A stretch of 64,000 nucleotides of DNA from Flavobacteriaceae bacterium PS02338 (GTDB lineage: Bacteria; Bacteroidota; Bacteroidia; Sphingobacteriales; Sphingobacteriaceae): positions 992,001 through 1,056,000 of the forward strand of contig JASCOD010000001.1 of the NCBI GenBank assembly GCA_029959615.1, given 5' to 3'. Below the pieces are notes generated by a model. That model saw only the letters and a list, made by a program, of their open reading frames with translations. It was not told the origin of the DNA and did no database searches. Position numbers and translations under genes: made by a program. Numbering within the stretch: position 1 is the stretch's first letter; every line of letters begins with the position of its first letter. Of this stretch, positions 37,501 through 46,180 are shown piece by piece.

Positions 37501-37725
37501 GTTCGATTAAAATCTTTAGAACTCGGTTATTCATTTACGCAAAAAGGAATAAGAAAGATAGGGATAAGTAAGTTGAGGGTTTATGCCAACGGAAATAACC
37601 TATTCACTATCACAGATCCATTTGTGAAGGCTTTTGATCCTGAAAAAATTGCAGGGAGTTATAGTGCGGGATTAAATTACCCAATTAGCAAGAGTTTCAA
37701 TTTCGGGTTAACGGTAGATTTTTAG
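34591..37725 (+). CDS. SusC-family TonB-dependent receptor of the mannan locus
   Basis: A 1044-residue outer-membrane receptor with a signal peptide (about 1-31, ending QVAAQAQ), CarboxypepD_reg-like domain (about 36-110, ISGVVLDAKGLPIPGATIEN), plug (about 118-232, GYRSQKKETLTGAV, FLKDATAAIYGMNSANGVVI) and barrel ending TVDF. It has no STN domain, in line with control by the SARP-like protein rather than by a sigma/anti-sigma pair. It is the first gene of a plus-strand operon reaching 51274. With the SusD that follows it would import mannan or N-glycan fragments. Confidence 0.93.
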   Translation: MKQTALLCKSCIRKKAFIFINLLLLVVGQVAAQAQEVVISGVVLDAKGLPIPGATIENVATGKSVGTDDKGNFKINAAIGATLRIGHLAFETQQKKVENTAKLEIRLQEAATSLQDIVVVGYRSQKKETLTGAVASLKTSEIINTKSPSLAQAIQGKVAGLRIRQTDGEPGSFSNDINVRGLGTPLFVIDGVVRDGSNEFQRLSPDDIESISFLKDATAAIYGMNSANGVVIVTTKKGTKGKTIFSLSQNIGISSPTDVPQMASAGQYMTLRNEVEINAGRPPYITDQELAKWESNSPGYQTVDLWSEITNKTALQNQTNLSFNGGSDKVSYFGSLGYANDNSILINNAINYNKYTFRSNVNMKLTDHLSGSINIGGRFDKSDKPWFNFFEIFKSTRVNPPITSVYANDNPNYYNNFAYVINPMALIDKDYTGSNVDKNKSVQTTFQLDYKVPFVDGLNLKALLGYDFNAVNNKGIRKAFATYTYDDYTGAYTEIISNGPSMVNNYRNDFERFNIQGQATYDKVFGGKHHVSAMYVFEQRELSSNWIGGNRKFDYFSIGELNNGRSSDQYVDGSSSKEAYLSHIGRVAYDYKGKYLADFAFRNDGSYRYAPDKRWAFFPSMSLGWRISEEAFIKNNLKFISNWKLRSSLGRSGQDAGNAFQYLPYYSLNNGGYVFNTGAYTTGVSTPGLINNNLTWVNVDMFNIGMDLGLFNNKLSLEIDAYQRNRSGLLADRYGSLPNTFGTTLPQENLNADRTRGLDFTIKHQNNINEVNYSVGANFSLARSQNKYVERGPFTSSYDRWRNQNVNRWTDFVWGYMVDGRFMSEDQINTAAIQNGDNGNSRELPGDYILSDLNGDGIVNDLDRVPLFWDSNPRVHFGLNFSLNWKNFDLYALFQGAAFYTVQFNEVYAEMLAFKGGNTPAYFYDRWHKVDVNDPNSEWIMGEWPAARLLQDMGSFYTRDSKVWRRDASYVRLKSLELGYSFTQKGIRKIGISKLRVYANGNNLFTITDPFVKAFDPEKIAGSYSAGLNYPISKSFNFGLTVDF

Positions 37726-37794
37726 GCAAACGAAAACGGTAGCGTTTTCAAAATCCAGATGAACAAATCCGTTTCCACAACAAAATTTAAAAAC

Positions 37795-39729
37795 ATGAAA
37801 AAAATAGTACTTTATATCACCATAATAGTCTTGTCTATTACAGGCTTTGGTTGTAAAAAAGTTTTAGATATAGAGCCGGTAGATAAGATTTCTCCAGACG
37901 ATCTTCTTTCTAGCGAAGGCGGTATACAAGCATTAATGGCTAATCTATATGGACGCTTGCCCATTGAAGATTTTACCTATTCACCAAATAGGGGGTTTAA
38001 TGTAGGGGTGGGTACAGATCCTAATAACTCGGGCTTTGTAGCAGCGCACTTTAGCGATGAGGCTATTCATCCAGAATATAACGACTTTGGTGAAGAATGG
38101 TTCGACTATTGGGAAAGCGGCTATAGATTAATTAGGGATGTGAATACATTGGTAAGTAACATACCTCAATTAACCAGTATTAATCAAACTGCTAAAGATA
38201 AATTACTTGCCGAAGCTTATTTTTTAAGAGCCTATACCTATTTTGCTTTAGCTAAACGTTATGGTGGTGTTCCTATTTTAAAATCGCCACAAGATTATAA
38301 TGGAGATATTGAAGCATTAAAAGTTCCTAGAAATACCGAGAAAGAAACTTGGGATTTTATATTGGAAGATTGTGATAATTCTATTTCCTTATTCGGAACT
38401 ACAGAAAGTGGACCAAGAAGAGCCGATAAGTGGGTGGCTTTGGCACTAAAAAGTAGGGCCGCATTATATGCGGCATCTATAGCCAAATTTACACATGCCC
38501 CTTATGTATCTATATCGGGTATTGCGGTAGATCAGAAATTAGCGGGTATAGATCAAGTATATGCCGACGGTTATTACGAAGCATGTATTGATGCTTCGGC
38601 ACAAATCATGAATAGTGGTAAGTTCGGATTATATCAGCCTAATCCTGCAAATCCAACAGAGGCAGCAGATAATTATCGTAAATTCTTTCAAACCCCAGAT
38701 CAATTTCTCACGGGTTTAAGAGAGCCCATATTTGTTAAGGGCTATGCACTTGGTACAATAGCCGCCCACAATTACGATATCTGGTATAGTCCTAGACAGG
38801 TTATTTTAGATCCAAATCTATATCCCAGTCGTATGGATCCAACTTTAGATTTTGTAGATGTCTTTGAAGATTATACAGATGATGGAACAGGAAAGTCGAG
38901 ACCATTAAAAACCAGAACAGATGGGAATGAAACAGATTACAATGGCTTTAACTTATCTATTAATTACTTAAAGTATCCTATTGATGAACCATACAAAATA
39001 GTAGAAGGTAAAGATGCCCGTCTTAGAGCCATGGTTTTGTTCCCCGGAGAAAGTTGGAGAGGTACTAAAATTATTATCCAAGGTGGCTTAGTGAAAGCAA
39101 ACGGCACGGGTTTTTACTATCGTACACAAGCATCGGAAATAGGGCAGAACGGACAAACTTATTACACGTATGGGGCGGCAAATAATTCACAATATTCGGG
39201 TTTCGATCCAACGTTGGGTAACTATACACGTAGTGGTTTCTTATTCAAGAAATTTTTACAGATAGATAATCCTATAGAATTGGGCTGGGCCAAAAGTACC
39301 CAAAGCTGGATAGAATTTAGATTTGGAGAAATCCTGTTAAACTATGCCGAAGCTGCAGTAGAACACTCATTGGCTACAACTCAACAAATGCAGATTGGTA
39401 AAGAAGCTTTAAATGCGGTTAGAAAACGTGCTGCTCATACAGATCAAATTGCTTTAACGCAGGAAAACATAAGAAAAGAACGTTTTGTAGAACTAGCATT
39501 TGAAAACAAAAGACGATGGGATTTAATCAGATGGAGAACTTTTCATAAACAGTTCGAAAACAGGGTACGTAAAGGGCTAGTGCCATTTTTAGATTTAAGA
39601 ACTAATCCAGCTAGCTATGCTTTTGTAAGGGTAAATCCATTGGGTATCGAACCAAAAAACTTTAATTACGAATGGTATTACAAAGACATACCAGGGGTTG
39701 GGTCTAGTGGTTTGGTGCAAAATCCATAA
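37795..39729 (+). CDS. SusD/RagB-family glycan-binding lipoprotein
   Basis: The ATG at 37795 starts MKKIVLYITIIVLSITGFGC, a lipoprotein signal ending at Cys20; an in-frame ATG 12 codons earlier is less likely. The 644-residue protein is long for the family but has the expected SusD N-terminal part (AYFLRAYTYFALAKRYGGVP), insertions in the middle, and the RagB C-terminal block with EERFVELAFENKRRWDLIRW-type motif (KERFVELAFENKRRWDLIRW here). It is the surface partner of the preceding SusC. Length suggests extra surface loops. Confidence 0.92.
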   Translation: MKKIVLYITIIVLSITGFGCKKVLDIEPVDKISPDDLLSSEGGIQALMANLYGRLPIEDFTYSPNRGFNVGVGTDPNNSGFVAAHFSDEAIHPEYNDFGEEWFDYWESGYRLIRDVNTLVSNIPQLTSINQTAKDKLLAEAYFLRAYTYFALAKRYGGVPILKSPQDYNGDIEALKVPRNTEKETWDFILEDCDNSISLFGTTESGPRRADKWVALALKSRAALYAASIAKFTHAPYVSISGIAVDQKLAGIDQVYADGYYEACIDASAQIMNSGKFGLYQPNPANPTEAADNYRKFFQTPDQFLTGLREPIFVKGYALGTIAAHNYDIWYSPRQVILDPNLYPSRMDPTLDFVDVFEDYTDDGTGKSRPLKTRTDGNETDYNGFNLSINYLKYPIDEPYKIVEGKDARLRAMVLFPGESWRGTKIIIQGGLVKANGTGFYYRTQASEIGQNGQTYYTYGAANNSQYSGFDPTLGNYTRSGFLFKKFLQIDNPIELGWAKSTQSWIEFRFGEILLNYAEAAVEHSLATTQQMQIGKEALNAVRKRAAHTDQIALTQENIRKERFVELAFENKRRWDLIRWRTFHKQFENRVRKGLVPFLDLRTNPASYAFVRVNPLGIEPKNFNYEWYYKDIPGVGSSGLVQNP

Positions 39730-39789
39730 TTAATTTTTAAGAACTGAAAAAACGAACTCAACCATAAGTTGAAGAAAATATTGCTAACA

Positions 39790-40482
39790 ATGAAAAAGCT
39801 AACACTATTAATCCTATTTATAAGTTCTGGAGTATTATTCTTTGGTTGTAAAAAGGATAATCTCGATGGACCAGATGCCACTTTCTACGGCAAACTAATA
39901 GATAAAAAGACTGGAGAACCTTTACAACAAGAAATATCAGATGGTTCTAGACTATATTTTATGGAAATGGGATGGGATAATCCGCCCATACAAAATATGG
40001 TAATTAAAAGCGATGGTAGTTTTAAAAACTCGATGATGTTCTCTGGGAACTATAAGTTCATTTTAAATAGAGGTAATTACGTTGCGCTAGATACAATGGA
40101 TATTGAACTTAAAAAAGGAGAGAATTATAAGGATTTTGAAGTAACCCCTTACATCAGGGTGATTGATCCGGAAATAGTTAAAAGCGGTAGGTCTATCATA
40201 GCTACTTTCAGATTAGACCAGGTAACCAGTAACAGGGTATATCGAGTTTCTCTTTTTGTACACTCACATATCGATGTTTCAAATCGTTTGAACATTATAA
40301 ATAACACCATAAATATAAATAGGACAGTAGATAACGGTGAGGTTTTTACTTTAAAAATAGACCTAGATGCTTATACTACCACCTTGTTAGAAGGTAAAAG
40401 TTATTATTTCCGTATTGGGGCGCAAGCACAGGGTAGTGAAGCTAAATATAATTACGCACCATCACTACAAATTAAGATATAG
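39790..40482 (+). CDS. DUF3823-family surface lipoprotein
   Basis: A 230-residue lipoprotein, start ATG at 39790, lipobox VLFFGC (Cys20). After it comes a two-domain beta-rich structure typical of DUF3823 proteins encoded behind susD genes in Bacteroidota (DGPDATFYGKLIDKKTGEPL; SGNYKFILNRGNYVAL; RVIDPEIVKSGRSIIATFRL). These are presumed surface glycan-binding or receptor-accessory proteins; no catalytic function is known. It sits 60 bases behind susD and 11 before the esterase. Confidence 0.75.
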   Translation: MKKLTLLILFISSGVLFFGCKKDNLDGPDATFYGKLIDKKTGEPLQQEISDGSRLYFMEMGWDNPPIQNMVIKSDGSFKNSMMFSGNYKFILNRGNYVALDTMDIELKKGENYKDFEVTPYIRVIDPEIVKSGRSIIATFRLDQVTSNRVYRVSLFVHSHIDVSNRLNIINNTININRTVDNGEVFTLKIDLDAYTTTLLEGKSYYFRIGAQAQGSEAKYNYAPSLQIKI

Positions 40483-40493
40483 AGTACACCGCC

Positions 40494-41465
40494 ATGAGTA
40501 ATAAAATTATTTTCAGCTTATTATTTATGTTTTTGTTGGGGAACATTAGTCATGCCCAATTAAATAGGTATGGTTTTGAATTGGAGAAGCAGGTTAATGG
40601 TTATTTGTTAAAAGATACCAATAAAATAAAAGGCCTTGTGCTTTCTAACAAATCGTTAAAAAGCCTTCCTGCTGATGCTTTTGTACCTTATGAAGAAAAG
40701 CCACTATTTGTGCCTGCAGATAGTTATTCAAAGTGCACAACTAAGAACTATATCTATAAAAAATATTCTACCTATAGCTTGAGTTTAGAAGTAGATATGC
40801 CTCTGCAAAAGGGCCAGTATCCATTTATAGTGTGGATACATGGTGGCGGCTGGGAAGCAGGAGATTTTTATGGGTTTAAAAAGCAGTCTACTTATTTGGC
40901 TTCAAACGGAATAGTAGGCGTAAGAATTTCGTATTCACTTTTACCTCAAGGAGGAAATATGAATAAGGCGTGGGCGGATATAAAAGAGGCTTTGCGGTTT
41001 GTAAAACAGCATACTGAAGAATTGAATATAGATACCACGAGGTTTGGTTTTGCGGGACACTCGGCCGGGGCACATTTGGCAACCTATGCTGCTATGCGTA
41101 CAACTGGTACAAAATTACTAATGGCATTTAACGGACCGTTCGATTTAAATAAGATTATGCCTGGCTATGAACCTACCGAGCATCACTTTCAGTTTTTAGG
41201 GAAAACTGCAAAAGATAGGGCAAAGGCTTCTCCAATAAATTTTGTGCATGCAAAAGCTCCATTTTGCTTATTGGGTTATAGTACGGGAGATTATTTGATT
41301 GATCCAGAGCAAATTATCCTATTTGAACAAGAGTTGAAAAAGTACCAAGTGCCTTACGAGATAATGATAAAAAAGGGCTATTCACATGCTTGTTTTATTG
41401 CTACAGAGATGTATGAGCCAACCTTAATGAAGATGCTGATATACAGTAAAAAATATCTTATATAA
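40494..41465 (+). CDS. exported alpha/beta-hydrolase esterase (HSL/BD-FAE-like)
   Basis: A 323-residue esterase with signal peptide (1-22, ending ISHAQ). The oxyanion-hole motif is HGGG (116-119) and the nucleophile motif GHSAG (Ser190); His298 (GYSHACF) is the likely catalytic base, and the acid is probably an Asp in GYSTGDYLIDP. This set is that of hormone-sensitive-lipase-like carboxylesterases. Encoded inside a glycan operon, it probably removes acyl groups from a decorated polysaccharide. Substrate inferred only. It follows the DUF3823 gene by 11 bases. Confidence 0.82.
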   Translation: MSNKIIFSLLFMFLLGNISHAQLNRYGFELEKQVNGYLLKDTNKIKGLVLSNKSLKSLPADAFVPYEEKPLFVPADSYSKCTTKNYIYKKYSTYSLSLEVDMPLQKGQYPFIVWIHGGGWEAGDFYGFKKQSTYLASNGIVGVRISYSLLPQGGNMNKAWADIKEALRFVKQHTEELNIDTTRFGFAGHSAGAHLATYAAMRTTGTKLLMAFNGPFDLNKIMPGYEPTEHHFQFLGKTAKDRAKASPINFVHAKAPFCLLGYSTGDYLIDPEQIILFEQELKKYQVPYEIMIKKGYSHACFIATEMYEPTLMKMLIYSKKYLI

Positions 41466-41502
41466 AATATTAAAAGAAACTAACCAATTGAATAAATTAA
41501 GT

Positions 41503-43485
41503 ATGAAAAGAACTTTGAAAATAAGTAGTGCTAGATTACTATTAATGGCATTTCTAGTACAGCTCTTAACCATGTCTTGTAAAAAGGCAGAAAAAGGTAG
41601 TGCAGGGAATCAAAACTTCTCAGACGAGGTACGTATAGTTAGCGTTGAAGAAGTAAATGGTAATGCTGTGATTACCTGGATTGATCCATATGTGAATAAT
41701 GCCAGTAAAATAACAGTGAAAGATCTGCAATCAAATGCAGAGCAAAGTATTTCGATAGGAACCCAAAAGGCACAGTTCGCCATCAGCAATAATGCTCTTT
41801 TATCTTATAGCTACGAAATTAAGGTCGTAGGTGCAAATGGTTTAACATCAAAAGGGGTAGTGGCAAGATTATTTAAAAACTGGGCACAAAATATCTACGA
41901 TCGTATAGATTATAACAGTTCAGCAATACCTCAAAGTGGTATGTTTTTTAAGAATAATCCAGTGCAAACAGTTAAGGTTTATGACATTAGAAATGATGAA
42001 AGTTTAGCCAAAATAGCAAGTGCGGCTATGCAGGGAGTAATTAATCAGGAGTATGCTTATACTTATTTGGTTACTAGGCAGCTCCATCTAGATCAGTTAG
42101 ATGATGTGAATGCTGGTTATCAAATACAAGCTCCTATCTCTGCTTCAAAGAATAGAGGTTTCGCTACATTATTTAACCAATACAAAAATGAATTTAAGTA
42201 TTTGGTAGTTTATGAGGAGACCCAAAAATGGTCTTGGAGTTTGGCTTTGATGATTTCGGCACATGACAAAGGTATTCCGGTAACCCCAGCATTGAGAGAT
42301 TTCATTGTGAACGAATTAGGGCTTGGTAATCTGCAGATTATGGATATCAGAACTAAATGGGCTACACAAGCCGACGCTTATAATTGGGCCTTAGATAACT
42401 ATGAAAATTCTTCTAATAAAAAGATTATATCATCGGTAGGGTTAAGGTCTGATTATATCAGCGGACCATGGACAATGTACGATTATACTACCGCAAGTAA
42501 GAGTTTCTGCTTTTGGTTAGACGAAACAAATGCTGCTGATAAACAAATTATGGATAATATTTTCAGCAGAATGAAATATCCAGTTGGTACTTCGGTAATG
42601 GGTTTTGGCTATAACACCATAGGTGATGATTTGAATAAAATTACCAATAATAATAATGGCGGTTTTGTGGTGAGCGATTATTATGCCAATGGAAGTTACT
42701 GGTGTAGTTTTCCGAACAAATCGTTTCAGCAGCGTAAAGGTATTGCCACAGATGTTAAGCCAGGAAAAATTTATGTAGCCATAAGTTTAAGTGACGGTGA
42801 TAATATCCAGTTTGGACAAAACTCTCTATATAGAATTTTTAAAGAAGCTAAACATAGGGGAGAAGTGCCTCTTGGAGTTACCATGCCAGCTGTTTTGCAA
42901 GAATTAAACCCTAAACTTTTAGAGTTCTATTATAAAAATGTAACTAAAAATGAGGAGCTAACCGCAGGTCCATCAGGGTTCCAATTTATTTATGGCGATT
43001 ACTATCAAAGAAGCGGTAAGTATGCCGAATGGATAGGAATGAACAAACAATGGCTGGCTACGGCAGGTTTCCATACTGCCCATCTATGGATAGCTACCGG
43101 AGATACTTTTAAACAATATATGGACGGTAGCGGAGCAGATTTAGTTTTGGATGGAGAGATGGGTAGAACTGCTAGTGCACCGATGAGCCATAAATTATCT
43201 AATGGTGTAGTACGTGTCGATCAAGGTACACATTGTTGGACCGAAGGAGATGTTTACAAAGATCTAATGTCAGTTTCTCCAAGCCCTAGAAGACCAATAT
43301 TCAGACATGTCTATTTACTTACTGAGTTTTATGGTTATCAGAATGATAAGGTAGTGCTTTACGAGCGCTTAATTAGAGAACTTAAAAAAGCAGAGCAAGA
43401 CTCGCCAAATACTTTTGAGTTCTTATTGCCGATGGACTTAGCGGCCTCGTTAAAAAAATACATCGAAGGTGGGGGGATCTATTAA
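41503..43485 (+). CDS. GxGYxYP-domain lipoprotein (putative glycoside hydrolase)
   Basis: The start at 41503 gives MKRTLKISSARLL and a lipobox ending at Cys26 (LLTMSC). After a Fn3-like domain (about 45-125) comes the GxGYxYP architecture: an N-terminal part (about 150-300) and a C-terminal part with VMGFGYNTIGDDLNKI and KIYVAISLSDGDNIQFGQN. The name-giving motif appears here as GFGYNT. The 660 residues are full length for the family. GxGYxYP proteins are only putative hydrolases; no activity is firmly known to me. It is an operon member between the esterase and the first LamG lipoprotein. Confidence 0.75.
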   Translation: MKRTLKISSARLLLMAFLVQLLTMSCKKAEKGSAGNQNFSDEVRIVSVEEVNGNAVITWIDPYVNNASKITVKDLQSNAEQSISIGTQKAQFAISNNALLSYSYEIKVVGANGLTSKGVVARLFKNWAQNIYDRIDYNSSAIPQSGMFFKNNPVQTVKVYDIRNDESLAKIASAAMQGVINQEYAYTYLVTRQLHLDQLDDVNAGYQIQAPISASKNRGFATLFNQYKNEFKYLVVYEETQKWSWSLALMISAHDKGIPVTPALRDFIVNELGLGNLQIMDIRTKWATQADAYNWALDNYENSSNKKIISSVGLRSDYISGPWTMYDYTTASKSFCFWLDETNAADKQIMDNIFSRMKYPVGTSVMGFGYNTIGDDLNKITNNNNGGFVVSDYYANGSYWCSFPNKSFQQRKGIATDVKPGKIYVAISLSDGDNIQFGQNSLYRIFKEAKHRGEVPLGVTMPAVLQELNPKLLEFYYKNVTKNEELTAGPSGFQFIYGDYYQRSGKYAEWIGMNKQWLATAGFHTAHLWIATGDTFKQYMDGSGADLVLDGEMGRTASAPMSHKLSNGVVRVDQGTHCWTEGDVYKDLMSVSPSPRRPIFRHVYLLTEFYGYQNDKVVLYERLIRELKKAEQDSPNTFEFLLPMDLAASLKKYIEGGGIY

Positions 43486-43574
43486 TTAAAGTTGATAAAA
43501 TATTTGTCTTGCATTGAAAAGTTAATAAATAACTCATTGCAAGGCAGATTTAACTTAACCAAACTAAACAGAAA

Positions 43575-44693
43575 ATGGAATTTAACAGAAAAAGTAATTT
43601 CGGTATTCTAGCTTTTTTGATGTGCTTAATGAGTTTGTCCTTTAGTATGTCATCATGTAAAAAGAATGAAGAAGAAACGGTAAAGATTTATGAATATAGA
43701 GAGCAGATAGGTAAGAAAATAAAGGAACTTACAGATTTACTCTCGGCCTCTAATTTTGGCTATTTGAAGGATATGTATCCAGAAACCAGTAGAAAAATGT
43801 TGGAAGAAAGCATTGCCGACCTTAAAAACTTGTTGGAAGAAATAAAAGTGCAAACTGTTGCGGTATCGAACGTTCCTCAAGAAACAAATAATAGAATAAA
43901 CTCTGTTAACAATACAGTACAACAGTTTTTGGCAACTAAGCGTACCGAAGACTTAATTGTGCCTGCAGAACTACATGTTAATGGTAAATCTGGCGGATAT
44001 ATAGATTTTGGTTACCGTCCTGAATTTTCGCAGTTTACTAATGGATTTACCGTAGAAACTTGGGTTAAATTTGTTGATTTAGGTTCTTTTGATTTCATTC
44101 TCTCAACTTTTATAGATAATCAATATCCAGCAGATACTTATCGCTACGGTTGGGCAATCAATTACTATGGCGAAGGGGGAAATTCACTAATGAGAATGAC
44201 CTACGCTTTAGGAAAGTCAGATTTGTTTGAACCTGGTATTAATGGTTTTTCAACTAAAAATCAATGGTTGCACTTAGCTTATGTATGGAACCCAGCAAAA
44301 ACAGCAGATGGTTCTTCATCACCTGCAACCTTTAAAATGTATATCAATGGTGAATTGGTGAAACAAGAAAATTGGGGGCAAACCAATTATACGCCAAATC
44401 TAACGGGTACCCGTTTAATAGGCTTAAATCACTGCTCTTTCGATGGATCTATAGCAGTAGATGGTAAAGGAACAAATGGTTATATGAAACACATGCACAT
44501 TTGGAACAGTGTTAAATCACAAGCGAGTTTGCAAACCATCATGAACTCGCCAGAAAGTGTAACAGGCACTGAAACAGATTTGGTTTGCGGTTGGAAATTT
44601 ACCCAAATAGCTTATGATGATAACAGTATTACTGACATAACAGGCAAGTATACTGCAAAATTGGGAGGTGCATATACTTGGAAAGAGTTGTAA
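43575..44693 (+). CDS. DUF4972/LamG-domain surface lipoprotein, copy 1
   Basis: A 372-residue lipoprotein (Cys28 in SFSMSSC). After a helical DUF4972-like part (about 35-125) it has a LamG/concanavalin-like domain (about 130-355) with the blocks SGGYIDFGYRPEFSQF and GFTVETWVKFVDLGSFDFIL, and the ending CGWKFTQ. Similar LamG lipoproteins sit in the high-mannose N-glycan locus of Bacteroides thetaiotaomicron. The most likely role is surface glycan binding. It is paralogous to the lipoprotein at 46.2 kb. Confidence 0.75.
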   Translation: MEFNRKSNFGILAFLMCLMSLSFSMSSCKKNEEETVKIYEYREQIGKKIKELTDLLSASNFGYLKDMYPETSRKMLEESIADLKNLLEEIKVQTVAVSNVPQETNNRINSVNNTVQQFLATKRTEDLIVPAELHVNGKSGGYIDFGYRPEFSQFTNGFTVETWVKFVDLGSFDFILSTFIDNQYPADTYRYGWAINYYGEGGNSLMRMTYALGKSDLFEPGINGFSTKNQWLHLAYVWNPAKTADGSSSPATFKMYINGELVKQENWGQTNYTPNLTGTRLIGLNHCSFDGSIAVDGKGTNGYMKHMHIWNSVKSQASLQTIMNSPESVTGTETDLVCGWKFTQIAYDDNSITDITGKYTAKLGGAYTWKEL

Positions 44694-44774
44694 GAAACAC
44701 TTTTTAAACAATAAACCGAGTTTAAATTCATTTAAAGCCATGTTTTGGTGGCTATATATAAAATTTGTAAACAA

Positions 44775-46154
44775 ATGAAATATAATGTTCTTCAGGTAGG
44801 GTTGTTTTTAGTTTGTGGCTTTTTTTCGCTACAAGCATGTAAAGATAACGACACTTTAAAAACGACCAGTAATAATAACGGGGCTGATGAGGTTCATCAA
44901 CTTGATGGCGATTACCAACATGTTATTTTTTACGGGCAGTCGTTGGCAATGGGATGGGAATCTTCGGAAGCTATCACTACACGTGCTATGGATGGTAATC
45001 TGATGCTGGGAAACAATCCAAATATTAAATATTCATCCAATATTAATACGTTTAATTCTTTGGTGGCTACCAAATGGCTAAACGGAGGCGAGCAGCCTAT
45101 TGTTGCTGCGGTTAATGCTTTCAGTTATCATTATCGTACCGAAGTAAGAAAAGGGCAAAAGTTTATTGCTACTACAGCCGGAGAGGGAGGCATGTCAATA
45201 GAAAAACTCTCAAAGCAATATCCAGAAACAGATAATCTGTACACATCTACTTTTCTTAAATCGCTTATTCAAGCTAAAACTTTAGTGAAAAACACAGGCT
45301 CTTCTATTGCTTGTCCGGCAATTGTGTATATGCAGGGAGAGTTTAATTACTCGCCAGCAAACCAAGGCTTAGGAATGAATGGCGGTGACGCGGTAACCAG
45401 CAAAGATGAGTACAAAGCAATGTTGTTAACGCTAAAAAACAATATGCAGAATGATATCATGCAAGCATACGAACAAAAAGCAAAACCATTATTTTTCATT
45501 TATCAAGTAGCGGGAAATTACATTACGAATAGAGAAATGACGATTAACATGGCTCAATTAGAGTTTGCGCTAGAAAATAGTGATGTTGTTTTGCTTAATC
45601 CAACTTATTTTGTTTCTGATTATAATGGTGGACATTTAAGCACAAACGGTTATAGATGGTATGGAGAGTCTATCGCAAAATCTTTGTATTACCAGCTGAT
45701 AAAGAAACAAACCGCTAAACCAGTTTATCCATTGTCTTATGAGGTGTCAGGAAATACAATTGCTATCAAATTTCATGTGCCAAAGTTGCCCCTTGTTTTC
45801 GATAATTGGACAACTAGGTTAAGCGAAAATTATGGATTTGCTGTGTATAAAAATGGTATAGAAGCTATCGTTAAGCAGGTTGCCATTGATGGAGATAAGG
45901 TGGTGTTAACTTGCGAAGAAACTTTAACAGGAAAGATAGAAGTAAATTATGCAGGTAATAACCGTAGTGGTAACGGCAATTTACGAGATAGCGAGTATTG
46001 GGCTTCTTACTACTCTTATCACGACACATCTGGTAGTGCTTTAGCAGAAAGTTATACGCCTAAGAAAAGCCGTACATCTTCAGAAAAAATTTACGGGAGT
46101 AATTATCCGCTACAAAATTGGTGCGTACCTTTTTATTACACTGTAAATAAATAA
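44775..46154 (+). CDS. SGNH/SASA-type acetylesterase-like lipoprotein
   Basis: The ATG at 44775 gives MKYNVLQVGLFLVCGFFSLQ and a lipobox ending at Cys22; an ATG 10 codons earlier is less plausible. The protein of 459 residues has the block I motif YGQSLAMGW (Ser56), the QGExN motif (YMQGEFNYS) and the DxxH-type block (DYNGGHLSTNG), so the SGNH/sialate-O-acetylesterase-like fold is complete. A C-terminal beta domain of about 150 residues follows. With the HSL-type esterase it gives the operon two deacylases, suggesting an acylated glycan substrate. Confidence 0.75.
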   Translation: MKYNVLQVGLFLVCGFFSLQACKDNDTLKTTSNNNGADEVHQLDGDYQHVIFYGQSLAMGWESSEAITTRAMDGNLMLGNNPNIKYSSNINTFNSLVATKWLNGGEQPIVAAVNAFSYHYRTEVRKGQKFIATTAGEGGMSIEKLSKQYPETDNLYTSTFLKSLIQAKTLVKNTGSSIACPAIVYMQGEFNYSPANQGLGMNGGDAVTSKDEYKAMLLTLKNNMQNDIMQAYEQKAKPLFFIYQVAGNYITNREMTINMAQLEFALENSDVVLLNPTYFVSDYNGGHLSTNGYRWYGESIAKSLYYQLIKKQTAKPVYPLSYEVSGNTIAIKFHVPKLPLVFDNWTTRLSENYGFAVYKNGIEAIVKQVAIDGDKVVLTCEETLTGKIEVNYAGNNRSGNGNLRDSEYWASYYSYHDTSGSALAESYTPKKSRTSSEKIYGSNYPLQNWCVPFYYTVNK

Positions 46155-46180
46155 GGTTTCAAATCAGTAAAAATAAGATT

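Noticed and set aside
43486..43574. Inverted repeat cttgca/tgcaag in the gap before the first LamG gene
   Set aside because: Only 6 bp with a long loop and no T-run; not distinguishable from chance in an AT-rich gap.
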